This document shows positions 31,401 to 38,662 of a stretch of DNA of 64,000 bases, piece by piece (position 1 is the stretch's first letter; the number at the start of each line of letters is the position of its first letter). The stretch lies in NCBI GenBank assembly GCA_964016985.1, contig OZ024823.1:40582264-40646263 (forward strand), in the 5' to 3' direction. The position numbers and the translations under genes are program-made. This DNA comes from Anodontia alba (Eukaryota > Mollusca > Bivalvia > Lucinida > Lucinidae). The notes beneath the pieces were generated by a model that was not told where the DNA came from, did not search any database, and was given only the letters and a program-made list of their open reading frames with translations.

Positions 31401-32143
31401 TCTGCGAGAGATCTGTGAAAAATTTACGAGATTTCACAAAAATCTGCAATTTTTTCTCGGCACCTTATTTAAGCAACTTCGGTTTATCTCCGTTTGTTTT
31501 TCAATATGGCCAAACAAACAATGTGTGTGTTTTGGGCAATGATAGAGTAGGAACAGATTTAATCTTTTATTTTCTTTTTTTTAATGAAATGTATAGAAAA
31601 TTAACCTCTCAAAATACAGTTTTATGATAATTTCCAGAAAGTCTGAAAAAGGTGCCTTCAGAAATTTTTAGTATAGGATTTTTCTGTTGAGTTTTACCCT
31701 TCATAGTGTGAGACCGTGAGAATCACCAGATTTACATGATATTTTTCTCCACAGCTGGAGACTCGACTTGTATGCAGTATCTACACAGTCAGTGTCACAG
31801 ATATCTCCCATAAGCAGTGACTATTTTCTATTAACTCTTGGTTTTTTTTTTTTTTGCCCGAGTACTCAAAAAAAAGTTTGCCGTTTAGAACTATGACGTG
31901 TAAAGTTTTTAGAAAGCCAATACTTGTGATTACATGCATAAAATATGAGGAAAAAAAATCAGGAGAGTTTCGGCAATTATTCCCACGACTTCGACGGATC
32001 CTGTGTGACTTCACAGTGCATTTCCACTTCTGTTTCAATGAAGATCCTGCGATCATTTAAATGTATAAAATATTTACCGTGGATTCTATTAAATGTGTTC
32101 TTTCGACGTCGTTTAGGTAATGTATATTTTCATCATTCGCCAT
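16230..32143 (-). CDS. BAHD1: BAHD1 orthologue, six-exon gene model (whole span)
   Basis: The product is predicted to be a nuclear heterochromatin protein. In mammals BAHD1 binds chromatin through a C-terminal BAH domain and recruits HP1, MBD1, HDAC and MIER proteins to silence genes. Coding exons on the minus strand: 32078-32143 (proposed), 27717-29886, 24445-25199, 20870-21032, 18067-18235 and 16230-16413. All introns are GT...AG. Junction phases run 0, 1, 0, 1, 2 and agree on both sides; the total is 3507 nt, giving 1168 residues plus stop. Residues 23-745 are Lys/Glu/Ser-rich with an ASLNA motif near 335 that recurs in vertebrate BAHD1. A Cys-rich segment follows at about 650-755, then a His/Pro-rich segment, a second Lys-rich block, and the BAH domain at about 1000-1160. 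The length exceeds vertebrate BAHD1 (about 780), mainly in the Lys-rich part. Exons 2-6 are firm; exon 1 is inference. Confidence 0.9.
16459..16923. mobile_element. Family F MITE carrying a family G MITE
   Basis: Ends TTAACCCATTTTAGTCTGGA and CTCAAATGGGTTAA lie in BAHD1 intron 5. The interior is interrupted by the palindromic element at 16558-16802, whose ends (gggcccagtttttcaaagcg / ttgaacaagtgggccc) match the copy in the DIRS relic. This is a two-level nest within a host intron. Confidence 0.75.
17099..17170. repeat. A/T-rich and (CA)n tract
   Basis: Two copies of ttttttttaggactgaaaaa followed by cacacacagacacacag. Slippage-prone; intronic. Confidence 0.6.
17520..17774 (+). mobile_element. 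MITE, family B
   Basis: Contains tctgatatttttcatatttttgc, the hairpin ttgattgtaggtactcctta / tgagtatctacaatctatg around ccgcctcagaggcag, and accccagttttactgtaaaa. It is an inverted relative of 3670-3925. In intron 5. Confidence 0.65.
17818..17912 (-). mobile_element. SINE 3' fragment
   Basis: Minus-strand copy of the 3' part of the SINE at 5347: tgattgattgtgttggggtt, then aacccttgtgggtcattttg and ctcccaaagaaagggag. Severely 5'-truncated. Confidence 0.65.
18067..18235 (-). CDS. BAHD1: BAHD1 exon 5 (central BAH domain)
   Basis: Flanked by TTTAG on the left of the reading direction and GTAAAA after it. The protein reads [39 protein letters not shown], then [12 protein letters not shown]. The [10 protein letters not shown] and VACI...CYVLT motifs are hallmark BAHD1/BAH strands. 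Confidence 0.95.
18271..18482. mobile_element. Family D MITE in BAHD1 intron 4
   Basis: The ends aattccttgtcctgctgacc and ttcagcaggacaagggttaa are inverted; the central hairpin has gatccagatcagttggcttc arms. It starts 35 bp from the exon 5 acceptor. Confidence 0.75.
18483..18600. mobile_element. Half of a family C MITE
   Basis: The left end with aatttcagcagacaccattt and the left arm are present; the right arm is absent. Confidence 0.5.
19031..19246. mobile_element. Family D MITE in BAHD1 intron 4
   Basis: Ends ttctaacccttgtcatgctg and ttcagcaggacaagggttaa; centre gatccagatcagttggcttc / agacaacttatctggatc. Confidence 0.7.
19531..19598. repeat. Hairpin, family A
   Basis: gcaaacaatgtagaccctga faces aggtctacactgtttgc around gctcctataggagc. 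Confidence 0.7.
19736..20040 (-). mobile_element. tRNA-derived SINE in BAHD1 intron 4
   Basis: Read on the minus strand it starts GCCGGCCTCGGTGGCTCAGT (A box TGGCTCAGTTGG) and has a B box GGGTTCAACCC about 45 nt on. It ends with cgtaaaacctcaacacaaac. The flanks share ttttttggcctta, the likely target duplication. Relatives are at 25935, 26437 and 40672-40957. Confidence 0.8.
20611..20809. mobile_element. Family D MITE, 61 bp from BAHD1 exon 4
   Basis: Ends cttaccctgtccagctgaac and ttcagcatggcaatgggtaa. The left arm of the central hairpin has been deleted. Confidence 0.6.
20870..21032 (-). CDS. BAHD1: BAHD1 exon 4 (start of BAH domain)
   Basis: The acceptor is ATTACAG and the donor TTCAG/GTATGT. 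The protein reads [20 protein letters not shown], then [10 protein letters not shown] and [14 protein letters not shown]. Vertebrate BAHD1 has matching K(C/S)Y-A, RDxVLL and YVAKI..LWE positions at the start of its BAH domain. Confidence 0.95.
21118..21301. mobile_element. Family C MITE in BAHD1 intron 3
   Basis: Begins gttaacctttaccactttct with attcagcagacgacaaattg and ends tacccagagagctaagtgtt; one arm is partly lost. Confidence 0.65.
21455..21600. repeat. Family B-like hairpin (decayed)
   Basis: ttgtgggtactcatgaaatg and tttgggtactcattaaaagc are direct copies; the inverted arm is catgagtatccataatgtat. Confidence 0.5.
21862..22946. mobile_element. Non-autonomous hAT-like element
   Basis: The ends CAGCACTCCAGCTAG and CTAGCTGGAGCACTG are inverted, and the inner ends both carry acccctctgccct text. 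CAG-starting ends with a CCAGCTAG core suit hAT elements. I could not match an 8-bp target duplication. The interior has a C-homopolymer tract (about 21987-22020) and an AT-rich remainder with no transposase. Confidence 0.55.
23142..23391. repeat. Long foldback with nested stem
   Basis: The outer ends ggccccgaggttaaccgtta / ttataaccttggggcc are inverted. Copies of gctgagcatgaaat occur in both arms, and the inner stem is tctgctaataaatatgaaaa with complement around ccaacttttgttgg. Confidence 0.75.
23617..23836. mobile_element. MITE with GTAAATnTCC ends
   Basis: tatggtaaatttcctaaaat and tttttaggatatttaccata are the ends; a near-perfect family A hairpin lies at 23713-23784. In BAHD1 intron 3. 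Confidence 0.75.
23867..24053. mobile_element. Family C MITE in BAHD1 intron 3
   Basis: TTAACACTTACCACGCCATG ... ttacccagaaagctgagcat taa; ATTCAGCAGACAACATT opposite ATGTCATCTGCTGAAAT. Confidence 0.75.
24223..24436. mobile_element. Family F MITE abutting BAHD1 exon 3
   Basis: Ends ttaacaacccgctttagtct and gtccaaaatgggttaa; it stops 8 bp from the exon 3 donor (24444/24443), so the splice site sits almost against a MITE end. Confidence 0.75.
24445..25199 (-). CDS. BAHD1: BAHD1 exon 3
   Basis: Acceptor TTTTTCAG and donor ATT/GTAAGT. It begins by completing a Gly codon and reads CAYCSGGSF, then a His/Pro/Met-rich stretch with repeated H-P units ([20 protein letters not shown]), an acidic Ser-rich part, and a Lys-rich block ([19 protein letters not shown]). 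It ends at [15 protein letters not shown], just before the BAH domain; vertebrate BAHD1 has an NGW-V motif at the equivalent place. Confidence 0.9.
25935..26250 (-). mobile_element. tRNA-derived SINE, second head type
   Basis: On the minus strand it starts GGCCAGGCTCTATAGTGCAG; the B box is GAGTTCGAACCCC. The body and tail (aggttttatagaccactcaa in reverse) match the SINE at 19736, but the tRNA head differs. This suggests a shared body fused to different tRNA heads. Confidence 0.7.
26437..26740 (-). mobile_element. tRNA-derived SINE
   Basis: Same head and tail type as 19736-20040: minus-strand CTGCCTCGGTGGCTCAGCTG, B box GGTTCGACCCC, tail ending ataaaacctcaacacaaatt. Possible target repeat: tctag(a/g)ttttgt on both sides. 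Confidence 0.75.
26905..27105. repeat. CpG-bearing foldback
   Basis: gaaatagatcagctct and agagctgatctatttc are the outer arms, agtaataaatcactgtttg / caaactgtgatttattact the inner ones, with the centre cacgagcgcggagcgcgagtg. CpGs are retained although the surroundings are CpG-poor. Confidence 0.75.
27091..27405. mobile_element. Candidate element with inverted ends and CRE-like sites
   Basis: gattctaacac (27091) and gtgttagaata (27397) are inverted. Inside are several cgacg/tgacg motifs, including a TGACGTCA palindrome near 27276 and cgttacac. It adjoins the foldback at 26905. Non-coding. Confidence 0.45.
27505..27705. mobile_element. Foldback, family H, next to BAHD1 exon 2
   Basis: aatcctaaaagcaccattca and aatggcacatagagggttat ends; agcagcagataacattctaa opposite tagaatgtcttctgctac. 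Its right end lies about 12 bp from the exon 2 donor. Confidence 0.6.
27717..29886 (-). CDS. BAHD1: BAHD1 exon 2 (large Lys-rich exon)
   Basis: The acceptor is ATTCTTCAG with codon AGC following in phase 0; the donor is TGTG/GTAAGT. The 723 residues are very rich in Lys, Glu and Ser with basic runs typical of nuclear localisation ([20 protein letters not shown]). The [12 protein letters not shown] motif at about 333-344 matches the ASLNA repeats of vertebrate BAHD1. A 14-residue unit (EETI-EVV-RIRA) is duplicated near 28690-28790. The end is Cys-rich ([31 protein letters not shown]). The reading frame continues upstream into a poly-T/A intron end that would add a hydrophobic leader; that part is intronic. 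Confidence 0.92.
30068..30690. repeat. Tandem repeat, about 142-bp unit, four copies
   Basis: Units start at aatcccaaaccag (30105), gatcccaaaccag (30241), aatcccaaatcag (30388) and aatcccaaaccag (30531). Each continues with caagtttggtgaaaatcca, tttactcaagt and a gaaacgaaaatac segment. The array ends in gacggatgggcagacagacg. Confidence 0.8.
30732..30932. mobile_element. MITE with GnAAATGTCC ends
   Basis: gtatggcaaatgtcctaaaa and attttgggacattcaccgta are inverted; the central family A hairpin has a deletion. Confidence 0.6.
32078..32143 (-). CDS. BAHD1: Proposed BAHD1 first coding exon
   Basis: On the minus strand an ATG in a fair context (GGGAATATGGCG) opens 22 codons (residues start [12 protein letters not shown], end IEST) followed by a donor, ACG/GTAAAT. 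The phase (0) fits exon 2. Read without splicing, a stop follows six codons later. There is a TATAAAG 42 bp upstream of the ATG. No homology supports this short peptide, so it is an inference from splice phase and promoter-like context. Other first exons are possible. Confidence 0.4.
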
Positions 32144-32184
32144 ATTCCCAAACTGTGCAATGCGAGGGTCATTCTATAAGTATC

Positions 32185-32213
32185 CTTTATAGCAAAATTT
32201 AGATTTTGATTGG
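32185..32213 (-). promoter_or_regulatory. TATA and CCAAT-like boxes upstream of the proposed BAHD1 start
   Basis: Minus-strand TATAAAG at 32185-32191 and CCAAT at 32209-32213 lie 42 and 66 bp upstream of the proposed ATG. Spacing between the two is shorter than usual, and the resulting 5' UTR would be very short. Weak evidence. Confidence 0.3.
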
Positions 32214-32219
32214 ACAGAA

Positions 32220-32551
32220 GATAAAAAAAAAAGCCAACTGGCAACAACTACTTCAATAATCAGATAACTATTGGACAAGCGTATCTGGAGTACCTGTTAT
32301 CAGAGACAGCTTCCCAGTTTCCAAATTTCTGATGAACTGCTAGCCCTATAAATAGGGCTCTTGGATTCATATATTCTCTTTTTTTTTTCATTTTTTATTC
32401 TGACATTTACGTTTATGTTATTAGATGCTTGTAAACACATTGCAACACTAAAGCTATCAATAATTTTAATGGCCCATCCATTTTTTTAATTTATTTTTCG
32501 TTTTATTTATTTATTTATTTATTTTATTTTATTTTTCTTTTTTTAGTTTTT

Positions 32552-32582
<31 letters not shown>

Positions 32583-33317
32583 TTGCTAAATTCTAAAAGC
32601 CAACTCACCCGCCTGATGAATGAATGACTCATACATGCCATAAGCTCTTGGCAGGTCTGTGAGATATGGCTAATTTTTAGGGGAGATTTGACAAAATTCT
32701 GTGAGATTTTCATAAAAATCACTTTCAAGCTCACAGAAATAAGTTCAAAGCCTTTATTTTGATGAATTAAGCATATCAAAAGTATAATGTTGTGTAATTT
32801 ATAATTAGTTCTTCATAAAATATTCTTTTAGAGGGTCTGAAAATTCTGTGAGATTTGTAATTCTTATGGGAAATGGGTTGCAAAATAGCCAAATTCTGTG
32901 AGATTTTGTCTCAAAGTGTGAGGTATGGGCATGTATGATGACTAGTGATGTATCACCAGTAAAATATTCTGTTTCTGATTAGAAATTGATCGACTTAGCA
33001 TCGAGAGAGACAGGCTTGTGTGAACATTGCAGCTCTAAAGCTGTTCGCAGCTTATGTGATTACAGATTCAACCGCGCTCTTCGCTTCGCAGGGGTTTGAC
33101 CAATTGTACATCGCTCGCAGTACGTTCAGCTCTCTCGTCTGTGTTTACAAATTCGGACACCATAACTCTTTGCCTTACTTGACTTAATTTATTTCACTCG
33201 GGGTCTATGCTATTTGCTTAGGCATATTGTCCCACTTCTAAGGGTAAATTAACATAGTATGGAACCCGAAACAAAATAGGCGTATGTGCACTATCTGATC
33301 TGTGTCTTTGCTACGCG
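32220..33317. other. No gene; T-rich low-complexity sequence
   Basis: Contains (tttat)n at about 32497-32535 and a T tract (32536-32584), then unremarkable AT-rich DNA. CpG-bearing sequence around 33060-33130 (cgcgctcttcgcttcgc) looks like the end of a foldback of the kind found at 34073. Confidence 0.4.
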
Positions 33318-33370
33318 CACACGCGCGCGCGCGCGCGCGTCATGTGTGTGTGTGTGTGTGTGTGTGTGTT
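33318..33370. repeat. (CG)n-(TG)n alternating purine-pyrimidine tract
   Basis: cacacgcgcgcgcgcgcgcg followed by catgtgtgtgtgtgtgtgtg. Such tracts readily form Z-DNA. Confidence 0.85.
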
Positions 33371-33579
33371 GCACAATTGTTACACATTTGATTTATGAAA
33401 ATTCGGCAAGCGCAGTACTGGAGTGACAAAGGAATGTTCGTAATGCTTAGTGAGACGTTTTATTTTATCTTTATTTCCCGCTTTTCGAGTGCATTTGTTT
33501 AGAATTATTAAAGAAAGACGTATGTAACGGGGAACTACTGGGAATCAGCCAAGAATTATCAATTATATGCTTATAGCCA

Positions 33580-33862
33580 TTTATTACATTTTCAGCAGTG
33601 AATTACTGAGATTTATCAGTGAATTATAATCTATAATTCACCCAGTGAGTTATTTCATTTCGAACGTTTGACGTCATAATTGCTAGGCGACGTTGCAGAC
33701 GTTGTTGATAACAACAATAACAATAGTTGACGTTTCGCGGAAAAGTTGAAAAAATCATGGAAAACAGACGTCCAATTGGCGTTTTTGAGGAAAGACCTGC
33801 AGCACAAATATAAAGCATGATTTTCTTGATAATCCAGTTCAACTTCCGTCACATTTTTCACA

Positions 33863-33894
<32 letters not shown>

Positions 33895-33900
33895 CTGTAT
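33580..33900. other. CpG-bearing sequence with CRE-like site and T tract
   Basis: Contains TGACGTCA-like tttgacgtcataattg at about 33668, three cgacgtt/gacgtt motifs and an imperfect inverted repeat near 33598-33650; the T tract is at 33866-33890. No credible ORF. Confidence 0.4.
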
Positions 33901-34072
33901 TTCAAGCAGAGGATGATTTTTGCATTAAATTGAAAACAAGATGGCGACTGATTTTCAGACTAAACCACGCCTCTTGAAATGCATGCACTAACTGGAACTA
34001 TTCTGGTAGGAAATCATAACTACTGAATGTGAAAATTCAAAGGTAAAACATGGATGAAAATATAATAAACAG

Positions 34073-34237
34073 TTTATTTGGTTGTTTTGATCGATTACGG
34101 AGAAATAATTCACTCGTGTTCTAAGGTTTGCTTGTAAAAAAAAAAACTCGTTCGCTTCGCTCACTCGTTTTTTACGCGCAAGCCTTAGAACACTAGTGAA
34201 TTATTTCTCCGTAATCGATCAAAATAACCAAATAAAT
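34073..34237. repeat. Near-perfect foldback, CpG centre
   Basis: atttatttggttgttttgat...gaattatttctccgtaatcg arms face each other around ctcgttcgcttcgctcactcg. About 75-bp arms. Confidence 0.8.
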
Positions 34238-34536
34238 TCTATAATACGACATCATACCTCAAAAGCCTGAGACAAGTAAATAAAAGAGCTCTAATTACTT
34301 ATCTCAGCTAAAACAGAGTGTAGTCCCAGATGATACCGAATATTTGAAATGTCTCTATATAGACGTCAATTTAGCAAAATATTTCATTTACCTTTCTTTT
34401 TTCTGTTTACATATTTCATTAAGTTGGAATATGGTCGACCAGCATTTAATTGATTTTGTTCAGAAAAAAAAATCAAAGTAAACGACAAAATATTTGAAAG
34501 ACTCCATCGATCCCGAATGCGAACCCGGACGATTTG

Positions 34537-34540
<4 letters not shown>

Positions 34541-34584
<44 letters not shown>
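34541..34584. repeat. (GA)22 microsatellite
   Basis: Uninterrupted agagag run of about 44 bp. Confidence 0.95.
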
Positions 34585-34587
<3 letters not shown>

Positions 34588-35444
34588 TATTTTAATATGA
34601 TAACAAAATTGTGTCATATAAATAACAATAAGTGCATCTGGGAAGTGTTTCGACGCTTAATTTCTCGGTTCTAGGAAAACAAGTCACGGAAAAAAAGTCA
34701 CAGACCAAAAATGTAGACATCTACATTATTTATTTATTTATTTGTACAATTTTATGCCAGTTAAAGTAGGAAGTTTGTATATAGTGCTCTCTGTCACTTA
34801 AAGATGGTCACATATGCCAATTTATTAAAGCAGCAAGTTTCTATATAGCGCACTCTGTCACTTAACCCTTTCACTGCCACAGGCGATAAATAGGCATTTG
34901 CAAACAGCATAGATCCAGATGAGACGGCTCTTATCTTGATCTATGCTGTTTGACGTTGAGTCTTTCAACTTTACATATAAACGTCTTTCCAAATGATAGT
35001 TTGTTAAAATAAAAAAGCAGACGACAAATGTCGTCTGAAATTTGGCGCCGAAAGAGTTAAAGATGGTCTACTTTCAAATTTTCTGATGCATATGCCTGAC
35101 CTAGAGGTGTGAAAAAATAGCGCACTTTGTCACTTAAAGATGGTGTCCTGTCAGTTAGAAATTGTTTTCAAACAAAAATGTGAAAACTCATAATTTTGTC
35201 GTTCATTGCAATATTATACAATGTTAAATCATTACCTCACATAACAGCTACATTGTATGAAAAAGCAAGATTATAGCAAATTCAAAATATTTTGCATACC
35301 TTGTGAATTTTGTTACGTGACTTTTTTCCTACCCAAATTTGTGACTTTTTCCGTGATTTTTTTTTTCATGACTTTTTTTTCCTACATTCACATTTCACGT
35401 GACACTCGTCCTTGCCGCTGTCCCGGATAATCCCGGAAATAATA
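34585..35444. other. No gene; short direct repeats
   Basis: A unit with tagcgcactctgtcacttaa(agatggt) recurs near 34785, 34848 and 35120. A partial family A/C hairpin pair (gcaaacagcatagatccaga / gatctatgctgtttg; agcagacgacaaatgtcgtc) lies at 34897-35040. Confidence 0.5.
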
Positions 35445-35943
35445 TAAAGCGTGGTAGCTAAGTGGTGAGCGCACTGGCCTCTAGAGTTAAAGGTACTGGG
35501 ATCAATCCCATGCGTAGGTATTTATTTATTTTTATTTATTTATTTATACAATATTTAAAGAGGATACACAATTAGCTTCAAAAGCTAGCCTACCTTGTGG
35601 TCTAGCTTCAAAAGCTAGTCTATAACATACAAATATAAAATACGTACAAATATTTCTGTGGGAATTTCTGTGTCCCGACACGCTTTCCTTCGTGTCATTT
35701 GCAGGGATGACACGAAAACAGTGCGCCGTCCTTCGGATCGAGACATTAACTGGAGGTCCCCTGTGCAGGGAAAGTCACCCCGTGTGCAGGTTAAAGAACT
35801 ATACTGTAATTCAAAATGGTTATTTGTAGGCCTTCCTCCTGAAACCCGATTCTGCCTGTAATGCCCGCGAGGGCGTATGGCAGTTCAGAAAGAAAGAAAG
35901 AAAGAAAGAAACAAACAAACAAAAAAAAAAAAAAAAAAAATGT
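35445..35943 (+). mobile_element. tRNA-derived SINE, long type
   Basis: The head is GCGTGGTAGCTAAGTGGTGA with A box TGGTAGCTAAGTGG and B-box-like ggGATCAATCCC. A TTTAT-rich spacer follows, then a body (tgacacgaaaacagtgcgcc ... gttaaagaactatactgtaa) and a tail ending (aaag)n(aaac)n and poly-A (35887-35940). It is flanked by unique sequence; the 67-codon ORF inside is incidental. Confidence 0.75.
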
Positions 35944-36502
35944 CTATAAATATATCAAATTATCAAAATAAATATATCAAATTATCAAATATTTCATTTC
36001 CTGATCAGATTTCGTCTAATATGAATACCAAAATAATGACTGTATATTTTTAAAGTCGAGATATTGACAGCTTATCTGACCCACTCCCTCGATCAGATAA
36101 TGCCTTTTTCAGAAACAGTGGAGATGTCAAACTTTTCTTGCTCGCAGCTATGAAAATAATGCCAAATTGGAAACTGCATTTTTACATTCTTATTTTCAGG
36201 GCAAAGATGCGACTGGAATTTAAAGGGCAAAGATTTGCTCTCTTAAAATTTAGCATGCCGTACACAATGTTACATTAAGACGCCTCTGCAACAAACTATT
36301 TTCTTTTTACTGTATGTCTCGTGGAACGATAAAAGAAAATTTAGTACAAAATTCGCTGAAATAGTTTTGCAGAATGAATATAAACATTTTCCCGCCGTTT
36401 AACTCTGATTATTCAAATTATTCAAATTCTTAATTGGGCTTATCAGATGCAGATTGGTCTTAACCCAACATTGCACAGCCAATGTCATGGAAGAAATGGA
36501 AG

Positions 36503-36612
36503 GAGTGGTCGGATGTGGCGAAGGTGTCGTGTATCTTACGTCACCGGACGTCCAACTAATATTTGCTTACAGTTGGACAAGGCCTGCTATCCTTGTAGCA
36601 GGTAAGGGTAGA
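36503..36612 (+). mobile_element. SINE, 5' part (split copy)
   Basis: This is the 5' part of the SINE family seen at 5347 (gatgtggcgaaggtgtcgtg ... gcaggtaagggta), cut at 36612. The rest is at 43234-43416. Outer flanks carry the 16-bp target duplication atggaagaaatggaag at 36487-36502 and 43417-43432, proving the two parts were one insertion. Confidence 0.9.
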
Positions 36613-36830
36613 CCCAGATAGTATGACAACGTTGGGCCAACGTAGTATTTTGGTTAGTCACTCCGTTGGGCCAACGTTGTAAAATAACGTTGGCCCAACG
36701 TTAACTTGCTCGTTGGGCCTCCGTCGGGCTAACGTGTTGGCGCAACGTTGGGCCAACGTATGACATATTTGACGGGTAACATTGAAACAACGTTATGCCA
36801 ACGTACATTGTATACGTTGGCCCAGCATAT
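36613..36830. repeat. Left cluster of CGTTGGGCCAACG motifs
   Basis: At least seven exact or near copies of cgttgggccaacg / cgttggcccaacg in about 200 bp, in both orientations because the motif is nearly palindromic. Subterminal clusters of this kind are often transposase-binding sites; that role is inference. Confidence 0.75.
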
Positions 36831-38600
36831 ACTGACATATCAGTTGTCAACTTGGACGCAAAATAATGTTTATCCGTATCAAACATGAAAATTTTGTCCG
36901 CATCAAACACTGTAACGCATTTTTTCAACTTTAACCGATAAAGCCATAAAATTTTAAGTCGAGAAAAATTAATTACAAAACAACCTCTTTATAAAAGGGT
37001 TGTTTGAGTTTAAACAAAAAACTGTGTTAGTTAAACATATGTGCTATATCCAGGCAAAAATGTATAGGTTGTTTATAAGAAAAAAAAAATGACGTCATTT
37101 TTCTATATAATCTATACATTTTTGAATCGTGTTATATCCAAATTTGTGTTATAAATGTCATTTTTCTATATAATCTATACATTTTTAACCGTGTTATATC
37201 CGAATTTGTGTTATAATGCACTGTGGTATAAAGAGCTCCGGTTACTGTTTCCATATATCTTTATCGATCATTCAACTATAAACTGTCCTACATCCAAGCT
37301 GTCAAGCGATATATCGATCAACATCTGTTTCGAAGAAATATAGAGTTGTCGTTGAGCCAATCTGAAAATAAAAAAAGAAATTAAAAGTAATATTCTCCTC
37401 CAGTATTATTTGTTTATTATTTGTCAGTTTATATAATTATCTTTATGAATAAGTGAGGTGAATGTTTTTTGTTTTGTTTTTTTTGTTTGTGTGTGTTTTT
37501 GTTTTTATCATTCTTTCATTTTTTTATCATTTTTTTTCATTTTACAAAAAAAGTAATTTTCATTCACTTTTATAAAACATCATAGTTCAACTTACACATA
37601 AAGCTTAGCAACATAAACAAGATGTTGTCTAACAGCCAGCTATAAAGGCACTAAAAACAGGGTTCGCACTAGGATTTTTTTTTCTTTCGCCACCATTTTC
37701 GCCAATTTGATTTTTTTTTGCGCCTTTTTCTTTAACTTTGAGCCAGATTTTGAGCCAAATTTTGGCCATTATTCGCCAAAAAATTATCTTATCAGAAAAA
37801 GGGTGTTCGTTTATTGATTTCTATAATTGCAGCAGTAGATTCAAGAACCAGTATAGTGTGAAATGTGTGGGTGACTTGAAATTAATTCCCACACTGATTT
37901 TTAAACCTTCTGCTGTAATTAAGTAATTACAATGTCATGAATTAATAACAAAGTTATATTTAATGCATTTTATTGAAATACTGTTATAACTATCTAGCTA
38001 ACTAGCAAAATTACATGACATATACCTTTATAAGACAGCCACCTTTCCACATCAACCCTCACTGTTTAAAATCTGTCTCAAAGGTGGCTCTCTTACACAG
38101 GTTTCACTGTAAATGTTGATTTCACCTGACTGTGGTTTACAATGTAAATGCAGCCTAACTTAAAGTTAGGCAGTTGCATTTACACTGTAAACCACAGTCA
38201 CTTTTAACAAGATAAAACACTTGAAGCTTAATAAAACTTGCAATTAAAATATAACTTTGTTCGACTTTCTTTCCATATGTCTTATAAATGTCCATTTCAC
38301 CTGAAACTTTGTCTTATACATGTCTATTTCACATGAGACTACATTTAGACTGGGAACCACAGTTGCATGTGGCTGTGATTCCCAGTGTAAATGCAGCCTA
38401 AGATGAAACACTTGAAACTGCAATCAAAAGGTTTTCAGAAACTTCGTCCAGATTTCTTTCCAAATGTCCCCGGTAGCCAGAATTTGATTATTAGACCTAG
38501 GATATGAACTCTTACTTTATATGAATGACTGGTTTTGATGAGTTGAACCAACAAACTTTCAAGAGTATCAGACTACACTAGTTTAAGCACATTATTTCAA
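36831..38600. other. Left interior of the 6.6-kb element; no gene
   Basis: Holds an imperfect inverted repeat around ttttctatataatctataca (37060-37200), T-rich runs (37440-37540) and two hairpins listed separately. No credible exon was found. Confidence 0.4.
38135..38197. repeat. Hairpin
   Basis: tgtggtttacaatgtaaatg and catttacactgtaaaccaca arms around gcctaacttaaagttaggc. A related hairpin (actgggaaccacagttgcat / ggctgtgattcccagtgtaa) is at 38341-38398. Confidence 0.75.
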
Positions 38601-38662
38601 CATACATTTTTGTCACACTTAAGGCACTTTAGTTCACCATGCACTTTTGTCACACAGACACA

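Larger units (their letters stand above)
29887..32077. other. Proposed BAHD1 intron 1
   Basis: If exon 1 is right, this 2.2-kb intron runs GTAAAT...TTCAG. It holds the 142-bp tandem repeat (30068-30690) and a MITE (30732-30932). 30940-31770 shows no clear gene; 31840-31858 is a T tract. Confidence 0.4.

Noticed and set aside
35658..35861. 67-codon ORF in the SINE at 35445
   Set aside because: It is fully inside the SINE body and has no independent support.
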